Assembly (NCBI GenBank): GCA_014651175.1
Contig: BMWJ01000007.1
Coordinates: 434,001 to 498,000 of the forward strand
DNA: 64,000 nucleotides
Source of the DNA: Streptomyces clavifer
GTDB lineage: Bacteria > Actinomycetota > Actinomycetes > Streptomycetales > Streptomycetaceae
Reading direction: 5' to 3'
Shown here: positions 49,840 through 57,646 of the stretch, in pieces
Layout of the letters: each line of letters begins with the position of its first letter
How positions within the stretch are numbered: the stretch's first letter is position 1
Position numbers and translations under genes: made by a program
Notes under the pieces: generated by a model
The model's input: only the letters and a program-made list of their open reading frames with translations
Databases searched by the model: none
Told to the model about the DNA's origin: nothing

Positions 49840-50975
49840 GACGCCACGTCCCAGGCCCCGGTGTCACGAGGTCCGGTCTGTTCGGCATCCTCGGCGGCAC
49901 GTGGCCCGGCGCCCGCCGTACCGGGTCCGGATGCGGCGGTACGGGGTCGTACGCCGAGACCCGGCTGTGCGGACGCGCTCACGAAGCCGTCACCGCCGCC
50001 GATCCCCGACCAGGGGTCGTGGGCGAGCAGGAGGTGCCCGTCGAGGTCGGTCCAGCGGGCACGGTCGGCGATGTGGACGGCCGGTGCGATACCGAGGGTG
50101 CTGGCGGTCAGGCAGCCGAGCATCAGATCGGTGCCACTGCCCTCGATCAGCGCGGCGATCCGCAGGGCGGCGTGGACTCCGCCGCACTTGGCGAGTTTGA
50201 CGTTGATCCCCTGGACGCGCCCGGCCAGCCGGCACGCGTCCTCGTAGGTGACGGCGTCCTCGTCCGCGATGACGGGCAGGGGCGAGCGGGCCGCGAGGCG
50301 CGCCAGGGCCTCCGGGTCGCCGGGCGCGAGGGGCTGTTCCACGGCCTCGACGCCCAGTTCGGCGAACCGGGGCAGCAGTGCCCGTGCCTGCCCGGCGGTC
50401 CAGGCCCCGTTCGGGTCGAGGAGGAGGCGGGCCTCAGGCGCCGCCGCGTGGACGGCGCGTACCCGGTCCAGGTCGGCCTCCTCGTCCCGGTCACCCGCCT
50501 TGATCTTGATGACGGAGAATCCCGCCCCGGCCAGTCGGCGGGCGTGGGCAGCCGCCCGGCCCGGGGAGGTCAGCGAGATGGTGCGGGCCGTGGCGACCCG
50601 CGGGGCGACGGCAGAACCGAGGAAGCGGTGGACGGCGGTGGCGGTGCGCTTGCCGACCAGGTCGAGGAGCGCCGCCTCCACGGCGGCGGTCACCGCCGCG
50701 GGGGTGTCCGGGGCGGTGAGTTCGCCGACGCGCAGGGCGTGCAGCGCGGTCTCCGGTCCGGGGAAGCGGGCGAGGCACTCGGCGGCTCCCGTGAGGAGCC
50801 GTTGCAGGGCGGGCGTGTCGAGGCCGTAGAAGACGCTGGTGACGGCCTCCCCGTGCCCGCTCAGCCCTTCGTGCGTGACGGTCAGCCGCACGGCGTCACG
50901 GGCCGCCATGGTCGACCGCGAGATGCGGAGCGGCTCGGTGAGGACGAGTCGCACGGTGTGCTGGGTGACCTTCAC
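49836..50975 (-). CDS. Enolase-superfamily dipeptide epimerase
   Basis: A 379-residue member of the muconate-lactonizing/dipeptide-epimerase group. Both catalytic lysines (Lys157 and Lys159 in SVIKIKAGD; the second in INVKLAKCGG) and the metal ligands (Asp187 in LLDPNGAW, Glu in EAVEQPLAP, Asp in VIADEDAV) are present, so it should be active. These enzymes invert the alpha carbon of one residue in a dipeptide, classically L-Ala-D/L-Glu. Next to an ATP-grasp ligase this points to a dipeptide-like product with a D-residue. The last 40 residues are a low-complexity tail. GTG 50975 overlaps the previous gene (GTGA). Confidence 0.9.
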   Translation of the reverse strand: MKVTQHTVRLVLTEPLRISRSTMAARDAVRLTVTHEGLSGHGEAVTSVFYGLDTPALQRLLTGAAECLARFPGPETALHALRVGELTAPDTPAAVTAAVEAALLDLVGKRTATAVHRFLGSAVAPRVATARTISLTSPGRAAAHARRLAGAGFSVIKIKAGDRDEEADLDRVRAVHAAAPEARLLLDPNGAWTAGQARALLPRFAELGVEAVEQPLAPGDPEALARLAARSPLPVIADEDAVTYEDACRLAGRVQGINVKLAKCGGVHAALRIAALIEGSGTDLMLGCLTASTLGIAPAVHIADRARWTDLDGHLLLAHDPWSGIGGGDGFVSASAQPGLGVRPRTAASGPGTAGAGPRAAEDAEQTGPRDTGAWDVAS

Positions 50976-52057
50976 GGCTGCCTCTCCGGATGTTCTGCGA
51001 GGGGGTCGGTGACGGTGGTGCACCTGGCCCAGCCGCCCGCTTGGGCGGCACGCGGGTGCGGGAGGTCGACGGGGCCGGTCGCCGCGAGGTCCGGGTCCAG
51101 TCCGTGGGCGGTGGCGAAGTCGTCGTCGTAGACCGTGCCGAGGTAGCGGTGCGGTCCGTCGGGGAAGACCGTGGCGACGGCGGCCCCCGGATGGGTGCGG
51201 GCGGCCCACGCGGCGACGCGCGCGACGGCGCCGGTGCTCCAGCCGCCGCTGACGAAGTTGCCCCGGGCGAGGCGCCGGCAGGCGTCCGCGGCCTCGGCGG
51301 GGCCGATCCAGTGCACCTCGTCGAAGGCGTCGTAGGCGACGTTGCGCGGGTGGATGCTGCTGCCGAGTCCGCGCATCAGCCGGGGTGCGGCCGGCTGGCC
51401 GAAGATGGTGGAACCGGTGGAGTCGACGGCGATCAGGCGCAGGCCGGGCCAGTGCCTGCGCAGCGGTCCGGCGATTCCGGCGCTGTGTCCGCCGGTGCCG
51501 ACGCTGCACACAAGGATGTCCAGATGGTCGAGCTGGGTGGCCAGTTCGGCGGCGAGCGAGGCGTAACCGGCGGTGTTGTCGGGGTTGTTGTACTGGTCCG
51601 GCCAGTACGCGCCGGGGAGCCGGCCGAGCAGGTCGCGGAGGCGTTCCAGCCGCGCGCCCTGCCAGCCTCCCCGGCGGGCCGGGCGGTCCACGAGCTCCAG
51701 TCTGGCCCCGTGGGCGCGCAGCAACTGACGCATGGACGGCTCCAGTTCGCTGTCGCCGACCAGGACGACGGGGTGGCCGAGGGCCTGCCCTGCGAAGGCG
51801 AGCCCTATCCCGAGGGTGCCGGAGGTCGACTCCACGACCGGTGCCCCGGGGAGCAGTTCGCCGCGTTCCTCGGCGCCCAGGAGCATGGACACGGCGGCCC
51901 GTGCCTTCATGCCGCCGACGGCGTGCCCCTCCAGCTTGGCCCAGAAGCCGGGGTGGGGGCCGGGGAGCCCGGTCGTGATCCTGGCCAGCGGTGTGCGGCC
52001 GAGCAGGGCGAGCAGTTCGCGGTTGGGGGCGAGGCTGTGCAGCGATGCCGTGTTCAC
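50972..52057 (-). CDS. Cysteine synthase-like PLP enzyme
   Basis: A 361-residue fold-type II PLP enzyme of the cysteine synthase/cystathionine beta-synthase group. Lys51 in GGMKARAAVSM is the likely Schiff-base lysine; the substrate loop reads STSGTLGIGLAFAG and the phosphate loop VGTGGHSAG. The familiar NPGGSxKDR is changed to HAVGGMKAR, so it is not a housekeeping cysteine synthase. Relatives in metallophore pathways (SbnA type) make 2,3-diaminopropionate or other beta-substituted alanines; I infer such a building-block role here. GTG 52057 overlaps the DUF364 gene (GTGA). Confidence 0.88.
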   Translation of the reverse strand: MNTASLHSLAPNRELLALLGRTPLARITTGLPGPHPGFWAKLEGHAVGGMKARAAVSMLLGAEERGELLPGAPVVESTSGTLGIGLAFAGQALGHPVVLVGDSELEPSMRQLLRAHGARLELVDRPARRGGWQGARLERLRDLLGRLPGAYWPDQYNNPDNTAGYASLAAELATQLDHLDILVCSVGTGGHSAGIAGPLRRHWPGLRLIAVDSTGSTIFGQPAAPRLMRGLGSSIHPRNVAYDAFDEVHWIGPAEAADACRRLARGNFVSGGWSTGAVARVAAWAARTHPGAAVATVFPDGPHRYLGTVYDDDFATAHGLDPDLAATGPVDLPHPRAAQAGGWARCTTVTDPLAEHPERQP

Positions 52058-52896
52058 AGGGCGCCTCCGTCGTCCGCGCGGTAGCGGTGGATGGTGCCGG
52101 GTCCGCCGTCGAGCCAGAAGAAGGGATAGGGCTCCGCGCACACGGCGCTCACTCCCGCCCCGAGGAAGCGGGGCAGCACCGCGCTGCCGGTCTGGGCGAA
52201 CATGACCAGCGGTTTGCCGTACTCCAGGGCGTGCTGCCGCAGCGGATCGAAGGTCCCGTTGCCGAGCGTCATGCCCGAGGCCAGCACGGCGTCGCACCGC
52301 CCCATCTCCGCCAGGGCATCCGTGCCGACGGCCTCGCCCCACTCGGTGGTGCCACCCTTCAGATCGCACGGGAGGGCCACGTGTCCGCGCGAACGCAGCT
52401 CGGCGAGGAGGGAGTTGACGACTCCGACGACGAGTACGGTGCCACCGGGCGCGACCGCGTCCAGCAGCTCGACGACAGCCGCCGCCCGCGCCCGGGACCT
52501 CTCCAGCGAGGTACCGGCGGGGACGGTCACCGGCTCCGCCCCGTGGGCCGGGGCGTGCGGCGTGACGTCCATCAGATAGGCGTCCAGCGCCGCGACCCGC
52601 ACAGCCGTCAGCGGGTGGTCGAGGAGCCCGGCCACCTCCGCTCCGGCGCAGTCCTCGACCGTCCCCGCGGGCAGGGAGCCGGGTTCGACGGAACAGGAGC
52701 CGACGGCCCGGTCGAGGCGGAGGCTGAGGACCTCGTTGCGGTATCCCCCGCTCCGCCCGTCGTGCCGGACGGCCTGGGACGTCGTGAAGGCGACGGCGAT
52801 GCGGCGGGTCCGCGGGTCGGGGCCCAGCTCCCCCGCGAGGGCCCGGTCCACGAGCCCGTCGAGCGTGCGGCCGTCCGTGCGCGCGCCGGCGTTCAC
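52054..52896 (-). CDS. DUF4213/DUF364 (putative heavy-metal chelation domain) protein
   Basis: A 280-residue Rossmann-like protein. The N-terminal part (about 15-125, with AFTTSQAVRHDG and LDHPLTAVRVAALDAYLMD) matches DUF4213. The C-terminal part (about 135-275, with VLVVGVVNSLLAELRS, GMTLGNGTFDPLRQHA and GKPLVMFAQTGSAVLPRFLG) matches DUF364. Pfam describes both as putative heavy-metal chelation domains; no enzyme activity is established to my knowledge. Its presence inside an operon with a metal-type box supports a metal-related role. ATG 52896 overlaps the ATP-grasp stop (ATGA). Confidence 0.78.
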   Translation of the reverse strand: MNAGARTDGRTLDGLVDRALAGELGPDPRTRRIAVAFTTSQAVRHDGRSGGYRNEVLSLRLDRAVGSCSVEPGSLPAGTVEDCAGAEVAGLLDHPLTAVRVAALDAYLMDVTPHAPAHGAEPVTVPAGTSLERSRARAAAVVELLDAVAPGGTVLVVGVVNSLLAELRSRGHVALPCDLKGGTTEWGEAVGTDALAEMGRCDAVLASGMTLGNGTFDPLRQHALEYGKPLVMFAQTGSAVLPRFLGAGVSAVCAEPYPFFWLDGGPGTIHRYRADDGGAL

Positions 52897-54149
52897 GACA
52901 GCACCAGCCTGGGGCGCACCGCGGCGAGCAGCGACTCGACACGGTCCCGGGCGCCCAGCCCGGCGGCGTCGCCCGCCATGACGTGCCCCAGGTAGGCGTT
53001 GTTGCTGTCCGCCGCCCCGACCTTCCGTCCGGGCTCCGCCATCTGCACCTCCAGCACGCCGTCGGCGTCCCGCATCCCTGCGGCGCCCTCGACGGACGCG
53101 AGCGTGCCCGCGGCCTCGGGGACGAGGAATCCGATGGCCGCACTGCGCAGCCCGGTGTCGCGCCGCCGGAGGTCGGGTTCCCGGCCGAGGGCCACGTCGA
53201 CGCAGGCCGCGGCGAGGTCGATCCCGGTGACATGGCGGACGAGCTCGGTGATGCGGTTGCCCGCGGGCCGCGGGTTGACCTCCACCACACGGGGCCCGTC
53301 GGGGGTCAGTTTGATCTCGGTGTGCGCCACGACGTCGTCGAGCCCGAGGGCGGCTCCGGCGCGCAGGGCTGTTCCGGTGGCGGCCGCGAGGTCGTCCGGG
53401 CCGAGGGCGGCCGGGAACATGTGGCCGGTCTCGATGAAGGCGGGTGCCCCTCCGACACTCTTGTCGGTCACTCCGACGACGTGGGTGGTGCCCGCGTACG
53501 ACACGGTCTCGACGCTCACCTCGGGCCCCCGGAGGAATTCCTCCAGCAGGATGTGCGGGGTGCGCAGCTGACCCCGGGCGTTCACGGGGAAGCCCGCCAG
53601 GGCGTCGCAGGCGGCGGCCAGCTCGGTCTCGTCGTCCACGCGGCGCACGAGCATGCCCGCGCAGAGGTCGACCGGCTTGACCACCAGCGGGTATCCGATG
53701 GCGCGCGCGGCCTCGGCGGCGGCGACCGCGTCCGTACAGACCGCGAAGCGGGGGCCCGGGAGCCCGGCGGCGTCCAGGATGCGGCGGGTGGCGTCCTTGC
53801 GGCAGGCGTTCTCCATCGCCTCGGCGGCGGGGCCGGGCAGGCCGAGCCGGGCGGCGATGCGGGCGGCCGTCGGCAGGTAGTAGTCGCAGGAGGTGATCAC
53901 TCCGTCGAATCGGAGCGCCTCGTGCAGGCGCTCCGCCTGCGGAAGGAGCGTGCCGACGTCATTGGTCGGTGCCGTGACGACGTTGCGTGCGGTGAGCAGC
54001 GGATGCTCCGTCCCCTCGGGTGCGGAGCGGAGGTAGTGCTGCAGGTCGCGGGTGAGGAAGGTGAAGTGATGGCCTCCCTCCCCCAGGGCCCGGGGCAGCA
54101 ACCTGCTCATCGATCCGACCCAGCTCTCGACCACCAACAGGTGAGCCAC
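52893..54149 (-). CDS. ATP-grasp amino-acid/peptide ligase
   Basis: A 418-residue ATP-grasp enzyme of the carboxylate-amine ligase type. The pre-ATP domain starts AHLLVVESWVGSMSRLLPRA; the ATP-binding part has GYPLVVKPVDLCAGMLVRRV, HILLEEFLRGPEVSVET and the Mg-site motif EIKLTPDGPRVVEVNPRPAGNR. It activates a carboxylate as acyl phosphate and joins it to an amine, so it should make a dipeptide or similar amide. GTG 54149 follows AGAAGGGGGAG. As first gene of the ten-gene operon it probably builds the backbone that the epimerase and methyltransferase then modify. Confidence 0.9.
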   Translation of the reverse strand: MAHLLVVESWVGSMSRLLPRALGEGGHHFTFLTRDLQHYLRSAPEGTEHPLLTARNVVTAPTNDVGTLLPQAERLHEALRFDGVITSCDYYLPTAARIAARLGLPGPAAEAMENACRKDATRRILDAAGLPGPRFAVCTDAVAAAEAARAIGYPLVVKPVDLCAGMLVRRVDDETELAAACDALAGFPVNARGQLRTPHILLEEFLRGPEVSVETVSYAGTTHVVGVTDKSVGGAPAFIETGHMFPAALGPDDLAAATGTALRAGAALGLDDVVAHTEIKLTPDGPRVVEVNPRPAGNRITELVRHVTGIDLAAACVDVALGREPDLRRRDTGLRSAAIGFLVPEAAGTLASVEGAAGMRDADGVLEVQMAEPGRKVGAADSNNAYLGHVMAGDAAGLGARDRVESLLAAVRPRLVLS

Positions 54150-54194
54150 GAGCTCCCCCTTCTCACAGTGCCGTTGGGAATGCGGGCAGGCAGA

Positions 54195-54220
54195 GGCCGG
54201 CCCCGTGGAGGGGGCCGACC
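54195..54220 (-). other. Hairpin in the leader of the ten-gene operon
   Basis: GGCCGGCCCC (54195-54204) pairs with GGGGCCGACC (54211-54220) with one mismatch and a six-base loop. It lies between the predicted transcription start (about 54229) and the ribosome site, so it could act as an attenuator or RNA-stabilising element. Confidence 0.4.
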
Positions 54221-54235
54221 GACCCGACCGGACAC

Positions 54236-54264
54236 ACGCTATCGATAATCATTTTCATTGTCAT
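54236..54264 (-). promoter_or_regulatory. Metallo-regulated promoter: -35/-10 with a Zur/Fur-like box in the spacer
   Basis: On the minus strand, ATGACA (54259-54264) and TAGCGT (54236-54241) are 17 bases apart. The spacer is filled by TGAAAATGATTATCG (54243-54257), which matches the actinobacterial Zur 7-1-7 consensus TGAAAATGATTTTCA at 13 of 15 positions. The same stretch matches the 19-bp E. coli Fur consensus at 15 of 19 positions. Since Streptomyces iron control uses DtxR-type boxes, Zur is the best candidate. Binding here would block polymerase directly, so the operon should turn on when zinc is low. Confidence 0.7.
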
Positions 54265-54420
54265 CTAAAACCCCGTCACAACCGTTGACGACCTTCTTCC
54301 GTTGCGCCACCGGCAGGACCGGAGTGGAATTGCGTACAGGGACCCGGAACGGGCGCGACCGACCCCGGCGTCCGCGACGAGGCGGCAGCCTCGTCCACCC
54401 CCGGACCGAAAGGACACGCC

Positions 54421-54894
54421 ATGACCGACACCGACCGGGGGGACGACGTCTACCAGCCTCAGGAACCGGAGGCCTCGGACCCCGCTGATCTTCTCGACGT
54501 GGAGGACACCCTCGACACCACCGGAATCACCGACGTCCTGGACGAGGGGTACTCCCCGCCCGACCGGCCGTGGGCCGTCGACGACGAGGGCACCACCGCA
54601 GCGGAACAGCACACCGGCGAGTCCCTGGACAGCCGTCTGACCAGGGAAGTCCCCGAGAACGCCGCGTCCGCCGACGGACCCGGGGATCTGGCGGAGGGCG
54701 ACGGAGAGCTCTACGACACGGAAGTGGGCACCGACCGGGCCGGACGGCTCACCCAGGGTGGCGACGGCCATGTGCCGGCCACGCTGACCGCCCAGGACGT
54801 CGGGATCGACGGTGCGGCGGCGTCCGCCGAGGAGGCGGCGATGCATGTGATCCCCGAGGAGGAGGACCTTTTCGGGGAAGAACCTCCGTACTGA
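54421..54894 (+). CDS. DUF5709 family protein
   Basis: A 157-residue very acidic soluble protein of DUF5709, widespread in actinobacteria. Family motifs: LDVEDTLDTTGITDVLDEGYSPPDRPWAV, the following TTAAEQHTGESLDSRL, and a C-terminal AAAMHV-like block SAEEAAMHVIPEEE. The function is unknown, and its low-complexity acidic nature suggests a disordered protein. ATG 54421 has GAAAGGAC upstream. It is divergent from the ten-gene operon, with 271 bases shared between the two starts. Confidence 0.88.
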   Translation: MTDTDRGDDVYQPQEPEASDPADLLDVEDTLDTTGITDVLDEGYSPPDRPWAVDDEGTTAAEQHTGESLDSRLTREVPENAASADGPGDLAEGDGELYDTEVGTDRAGRLTQGGDGHVPATLTAQDVGIDGAAASAEEAAMHVIPEEEDLFGEEPPY

Positions 54895-54969
54895 ACGCAC
54901 CACTCCCGGCACCCGTATCCCTGACCGGCCACCCTCCGTCACCACCGAACAGATTGCAGGAGCACACAG

Positions 54970-56412
54970 ATGAGCGGCACTGCGCAGATCGGCGTCACAG
55001 GACTCGCGGTGATGGGCCGCAACCTCGCCCGGAACTTCGCCCGCAACGGCTTCACCGTCGCCGTGCACAACCGCACCACGGCAAAGACGGACGCCCTGGT
55101 CAAGGAGTTCGGTGACGAGGGCACTTTCGTCGCCGCACACACGCCGCAGGAGTTCGTCGCCGCCCTGGAGCGCCCCCGCCGCCTGGTGATCATGGTGAAG
55201 GCGGGCGAGCCGACCGATGCCGTGATCAGGGAGTTCGCCCCGCTCCTCGAGGAGGGCGACGTCATCATCGACGGCGGCAACGCCCACTTCGAGGACACCC
55301 GCCGCCGCGAGAAGGAGTTGCGCGAGCGCGGTATCCACTTCGTCGGCGTGGGCATCTCGGGCGGCGAGGAGGGCGCCCTGAACGGGCCCAGCATCATGCC
55401 GGGCGGCTCCGAGCAGTCGTACGCCTCACTGGGCCCGATGCTGGAGAAGATCGCCGCCGTGGCCGAGGACGGCACCCCCTGCACCACCCACATCGGCCCG
55501 GATGCCGCCGGCCACTTCGTGAAGATGGTCCACAACGGCATCGAGTACGCGGACATGCAGCTCATCGCGGAGGCGTACGACCTGCTGCGGTCGGTCGCGG
55601 GATACTCCCCCGCACAGATCGCCGAGACGTTCCGCTCCTGGAACACCGGCCGCCTCGACTCCTACCTGATCGAGATCACCGCCGAGGTGCTCGCCCACCA
55701 GGACGCGGCCACCGGCAAGCCCTTCGTCGACATCGTGCAGGACCGGGCGGAGCAGAAGGGCACCGGCCGGTGGACGGTGCAGATCGCACTCGACCTGGGC
55801 GTGCCGGTGTCGGGCATCGCCGAGGCCGTCTTCGCCCGCTCCCTGTCCGGGCACGCGGACCTGCGGGAGGCCGCCCGCGGCCTCCCCGGGCCCTCGCCCG
55901 CCCCCTTGGGCCAGAAGGAGGCCGCGGCCTTCGCCGACCGGGTGGAGCAGGCTCTGTACGCGTCCAAGATCGTGTCGTACACCCAGGGCTTCCACCAGAT
56001 CCGGGCCGGCAGTGAGGCGTACGACTGGGGCATCGACCTCGGCGCGGTGGCCTCGATCTGGCGCGCCGGGTGCATCATCCGCGCGGCGTTCCTGGACCGG
56101 ATCAGGGCGGCGTACGACAGCCGGCCCGATCTGACGAGCCTCCTGTCCGACCAGCAGTTCGCCCAGGAGATCGGCGCGACACAGGACGACTGGCGCGGGG
56201 TGGTCGCCGAGGCCGTGCGGCAGGGGGTGCCGACGCCCGGCTTCGCCGCCGCACTCTCGTACTACGACGGCCTGCGTGCCGACCGGCTGCCCGCGGCTCT
56301 CACCCAGGGGCAGCGGGACTTCTTCGGGGCCCACACCTACCGGCGCACCGACCGCGAGGGTTCGTTCCACACGCTCTGGGGCGGCGACCGGTCGGAGACC
56401 ACCGCCGGCTGA
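54970..56412 (+). CDS. gnd: 6-phosphogluconate dehydrogenase (NADP-dependent, decarboxylating)
   Basis: A 480-residue enzyme of the oxidative pentose phosphate pathway, converting 6-phosphogluconate to ribulose 5-phosphate with CO2 and NADPH. It is full length. The cofactor motif GLAVMGRNLARNFARNGF, NRT for NADP phosphate, GISGGEEGALNGPSIMPGG, catalytic Lys in HFVKMVHNGIEYADMQ, and the C-terminal GAHTYRRTDREGSFHT are all present. ATG 54970 has GCAGGAGC upstream. It lies 75 bases after DUF5709 and is followed by a strong terminator. Confidence 0.96.
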   Translation: MSGTAQIGVTGLAVMGRNLARNFARNGFTVAVHNRTTAKTDALVKEFGDEGTFVAAHTPQEFVAALERPRRLVIMVKAGEPTDAVIREFAPLLEEGDVIIDGGNAHFEDTRRREKELRERGIHFVGVGISGGEEGALNGPSIMPGGSEQSYASLGPMLEKIAAVAEDGTPCTTHIGPDAAGHFVKMVHNGIEYADMQLIAEAYDLLRSVAGYSPAQIAETFRSWNTGRLDSYLIEITAEVLAHQDAATGKPFVDIVQDRAEQKGTGRWTVQIALDLGVPVSGIAEAVFARSLSGHADLREAARGLPGPSPAPLGQKEAAAFADRVEQALYASKIVSYTQGFHQIRAGSEAYDWGIDLGAVASIWRAGCIIRAAFLDRIRAAYDSRPDLTSLLSDQQFAQEIGATQDDWRGVVAEAVRQGVPTPGFAAALSYYDGLRADRLPAALTQGQRDFFGAHTYRRTDREGSFHTLWGGDRSETTAG

Positions 56413-56416
56413 CGGC

Positions 56417-56459
56417 GGCGAGGGCCCCGCGCGCGGCCTGCCGCTGCGGGGCCCTCGCC
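56417..56459. terminator. Terminator of gnd
   Basis: Perfect 14-bp arms GGCGAGGGCCCCGC (56417-56430) and GCGGGGCCCTCGCC (56446-56459) with a 15-base loop, starting four bases past the gnd stop. Confidence 0.8.
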
Positions 56460-56590
56460 CGGCCGGACGACGGAATCCCGCACGGTTCGAGGCGCGGTGC
56501 TCTCGCCCGGCCGGACCGCCCGGAGTGCGTCCGGGACAGGGGTGTGGATTAGTGGCAGGGAGTCCCGGCCACCACACAGGGAGTGCGCGC

Positions 56591-57646
56591 ATGCCCGACG
56601 CCGTCCCGGATCCCGTCTCGGTCCAGCCCGTCGTAGCCCCTCTGACCAGCGCCGCACTGGTCCTGGTCGCCACGATCGAACCGGGCGGCGAGTCGGCCGT
56701 GCGTGAGGTGCTGCCCGATATCGCGGCGTTCGCCCGCTCGATCGGCTTCCGCGTCCCGAGCGCCGGGCTGGCGTGCGTGACGGGTTTCGGCTCGGAGGCG
56801 TGGGACCGGCTGTTCTCCGGTCCTCGTCCGGCCGGCCTCCACCCCTTCCAGGAGTTGCGGGGCCCGCGCCACCATGCACCGGCCACCCCGGGCGATCTGC
56901 TGTTCCATGTCCGGGGCGAGCAGATGGACGTCTGCTACGAGTGGGCGTCCCAGCTGCTCGGCCGGCTCGGCGACGCGGTGAGGATCGTGGACGAGGTCCA
57001 CGGCTTCCGCTACTTCGACCACCGGGACCTGCTCGGGTTCGTCGACGGGACGGAGAACCCTGTCGGGGACCGGGCCCGGGCCGCCGCCCTGGTCGGGCAG
57101 GGCGATCCCGCGTTCGCCGGCGGGAGTTACGTCGTCGTGCAGAAGTACCTGCACGACCTGGGCGGCTGGAACCGGCTCCCCACCGAGGAGCAGGAACGCG
57201 TCATCGGCCGTACGAAGTTCACGGACACCGAGCTCGCCGACGACGTCAAGCCCGCCGATTCCCACGTCGCCCTGAACACCATCACCGACCCCGACGGGAC
57301 CGAACACGACATCCTGCGGGCCAACATGCCGTTCGGCACCTTCGGGAAAGGCGAGTTCGGCACCTACTTCATCGGGTACGCGGCCGACCCCGGGGTGACC
57401 GAGCAGATGCTGCGCAACATGTTCCTCGGCAGCCCGCCCGGCACCCACGACCGCATTCTCGACTTCTCCACGGCGGTCACCGGCACGCTCTTCCACACCC
57501 CCCGCGCCGACTTCCTCGACGCCCCTCCACCGCCGCCCTCCCCTGCCGGAACGACCGCGGTCCCGGAGCCGTGCGCCCCGGTCCCGGCGGTGGTGAGCGA
57601 CGGTTCGCTGCGGATCGGCAGCCTGCGAGAAAGCGCTCAGCGATGA
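56591..57646 (+). CDS. Dyp-type heme peroxidase with encapsulin-targeting C-terminus
   Basis: A 351-residue dye-decolourising peroxidase. The family motif GFVDGTENP with catalytic Asp, the heme region PADSHVALNTI with proximal His, and the distal Arg in ILRANMPFG are all present. After the enzyme core comes a Pro/Ala-rich linker and a terminal DGSLRIGSLRESAQR, which matches the cargo-loading peptide (DGSLxIGSL) of family 1 encapsulins. The encapsulin gene follows with an ATGA overlap, so the enzyme is very likely packed inside the shell. ATG 56591 was chosen to match the family start. Confidence 0.94.
   Translation: MPDAVPDPVSVQPVVAPLTSAALVLVATIEPGGESAVREVLPDIAAFARSIGFRVPSAGLACVTGFGSEAWDRLFSGPRPAGLHPFQELRGPRHHAPATPGDLLFHVRGEQMDVCYEWASQLLGRLGDAVRIVDEVHGFRYFDHRDLLGFVDGTENPVGDRARAAALVGQGDPAFAGGSYVVVQKYLHDLGGWNRLPTEEQERVIGRTKFTDTELADDVKPADSHVALNTITDPDGTEHDILRANMPFGTFGKGEFGTYFIGYAADPGVTEQMLRNMFLGSPPGTHDRILDFSTAVTGTLFHTPRADFLDAPPPPPSPAGTTAVPEPCAPVPAVVSDGSLRIGSLRESAQR

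Noticed and set aside
42808-54149. Staphylopine/pseudopaline or EDDS pathway
   Set aside because: No nicotianamine-synthase-like, opine dehydrogenase, SbnB-like or argininosuccinate-lyase-like gene is present, although the importer type and PLP enzyme are similar.
54243-54262. DtxR/DmdR-type iron box in front of the ten-gene operon
   Set aside because: The sequence does not resemble the TTAGGTTAGGCTNACCTAA pattern; it fits Fur-family (Zur) sites much better.
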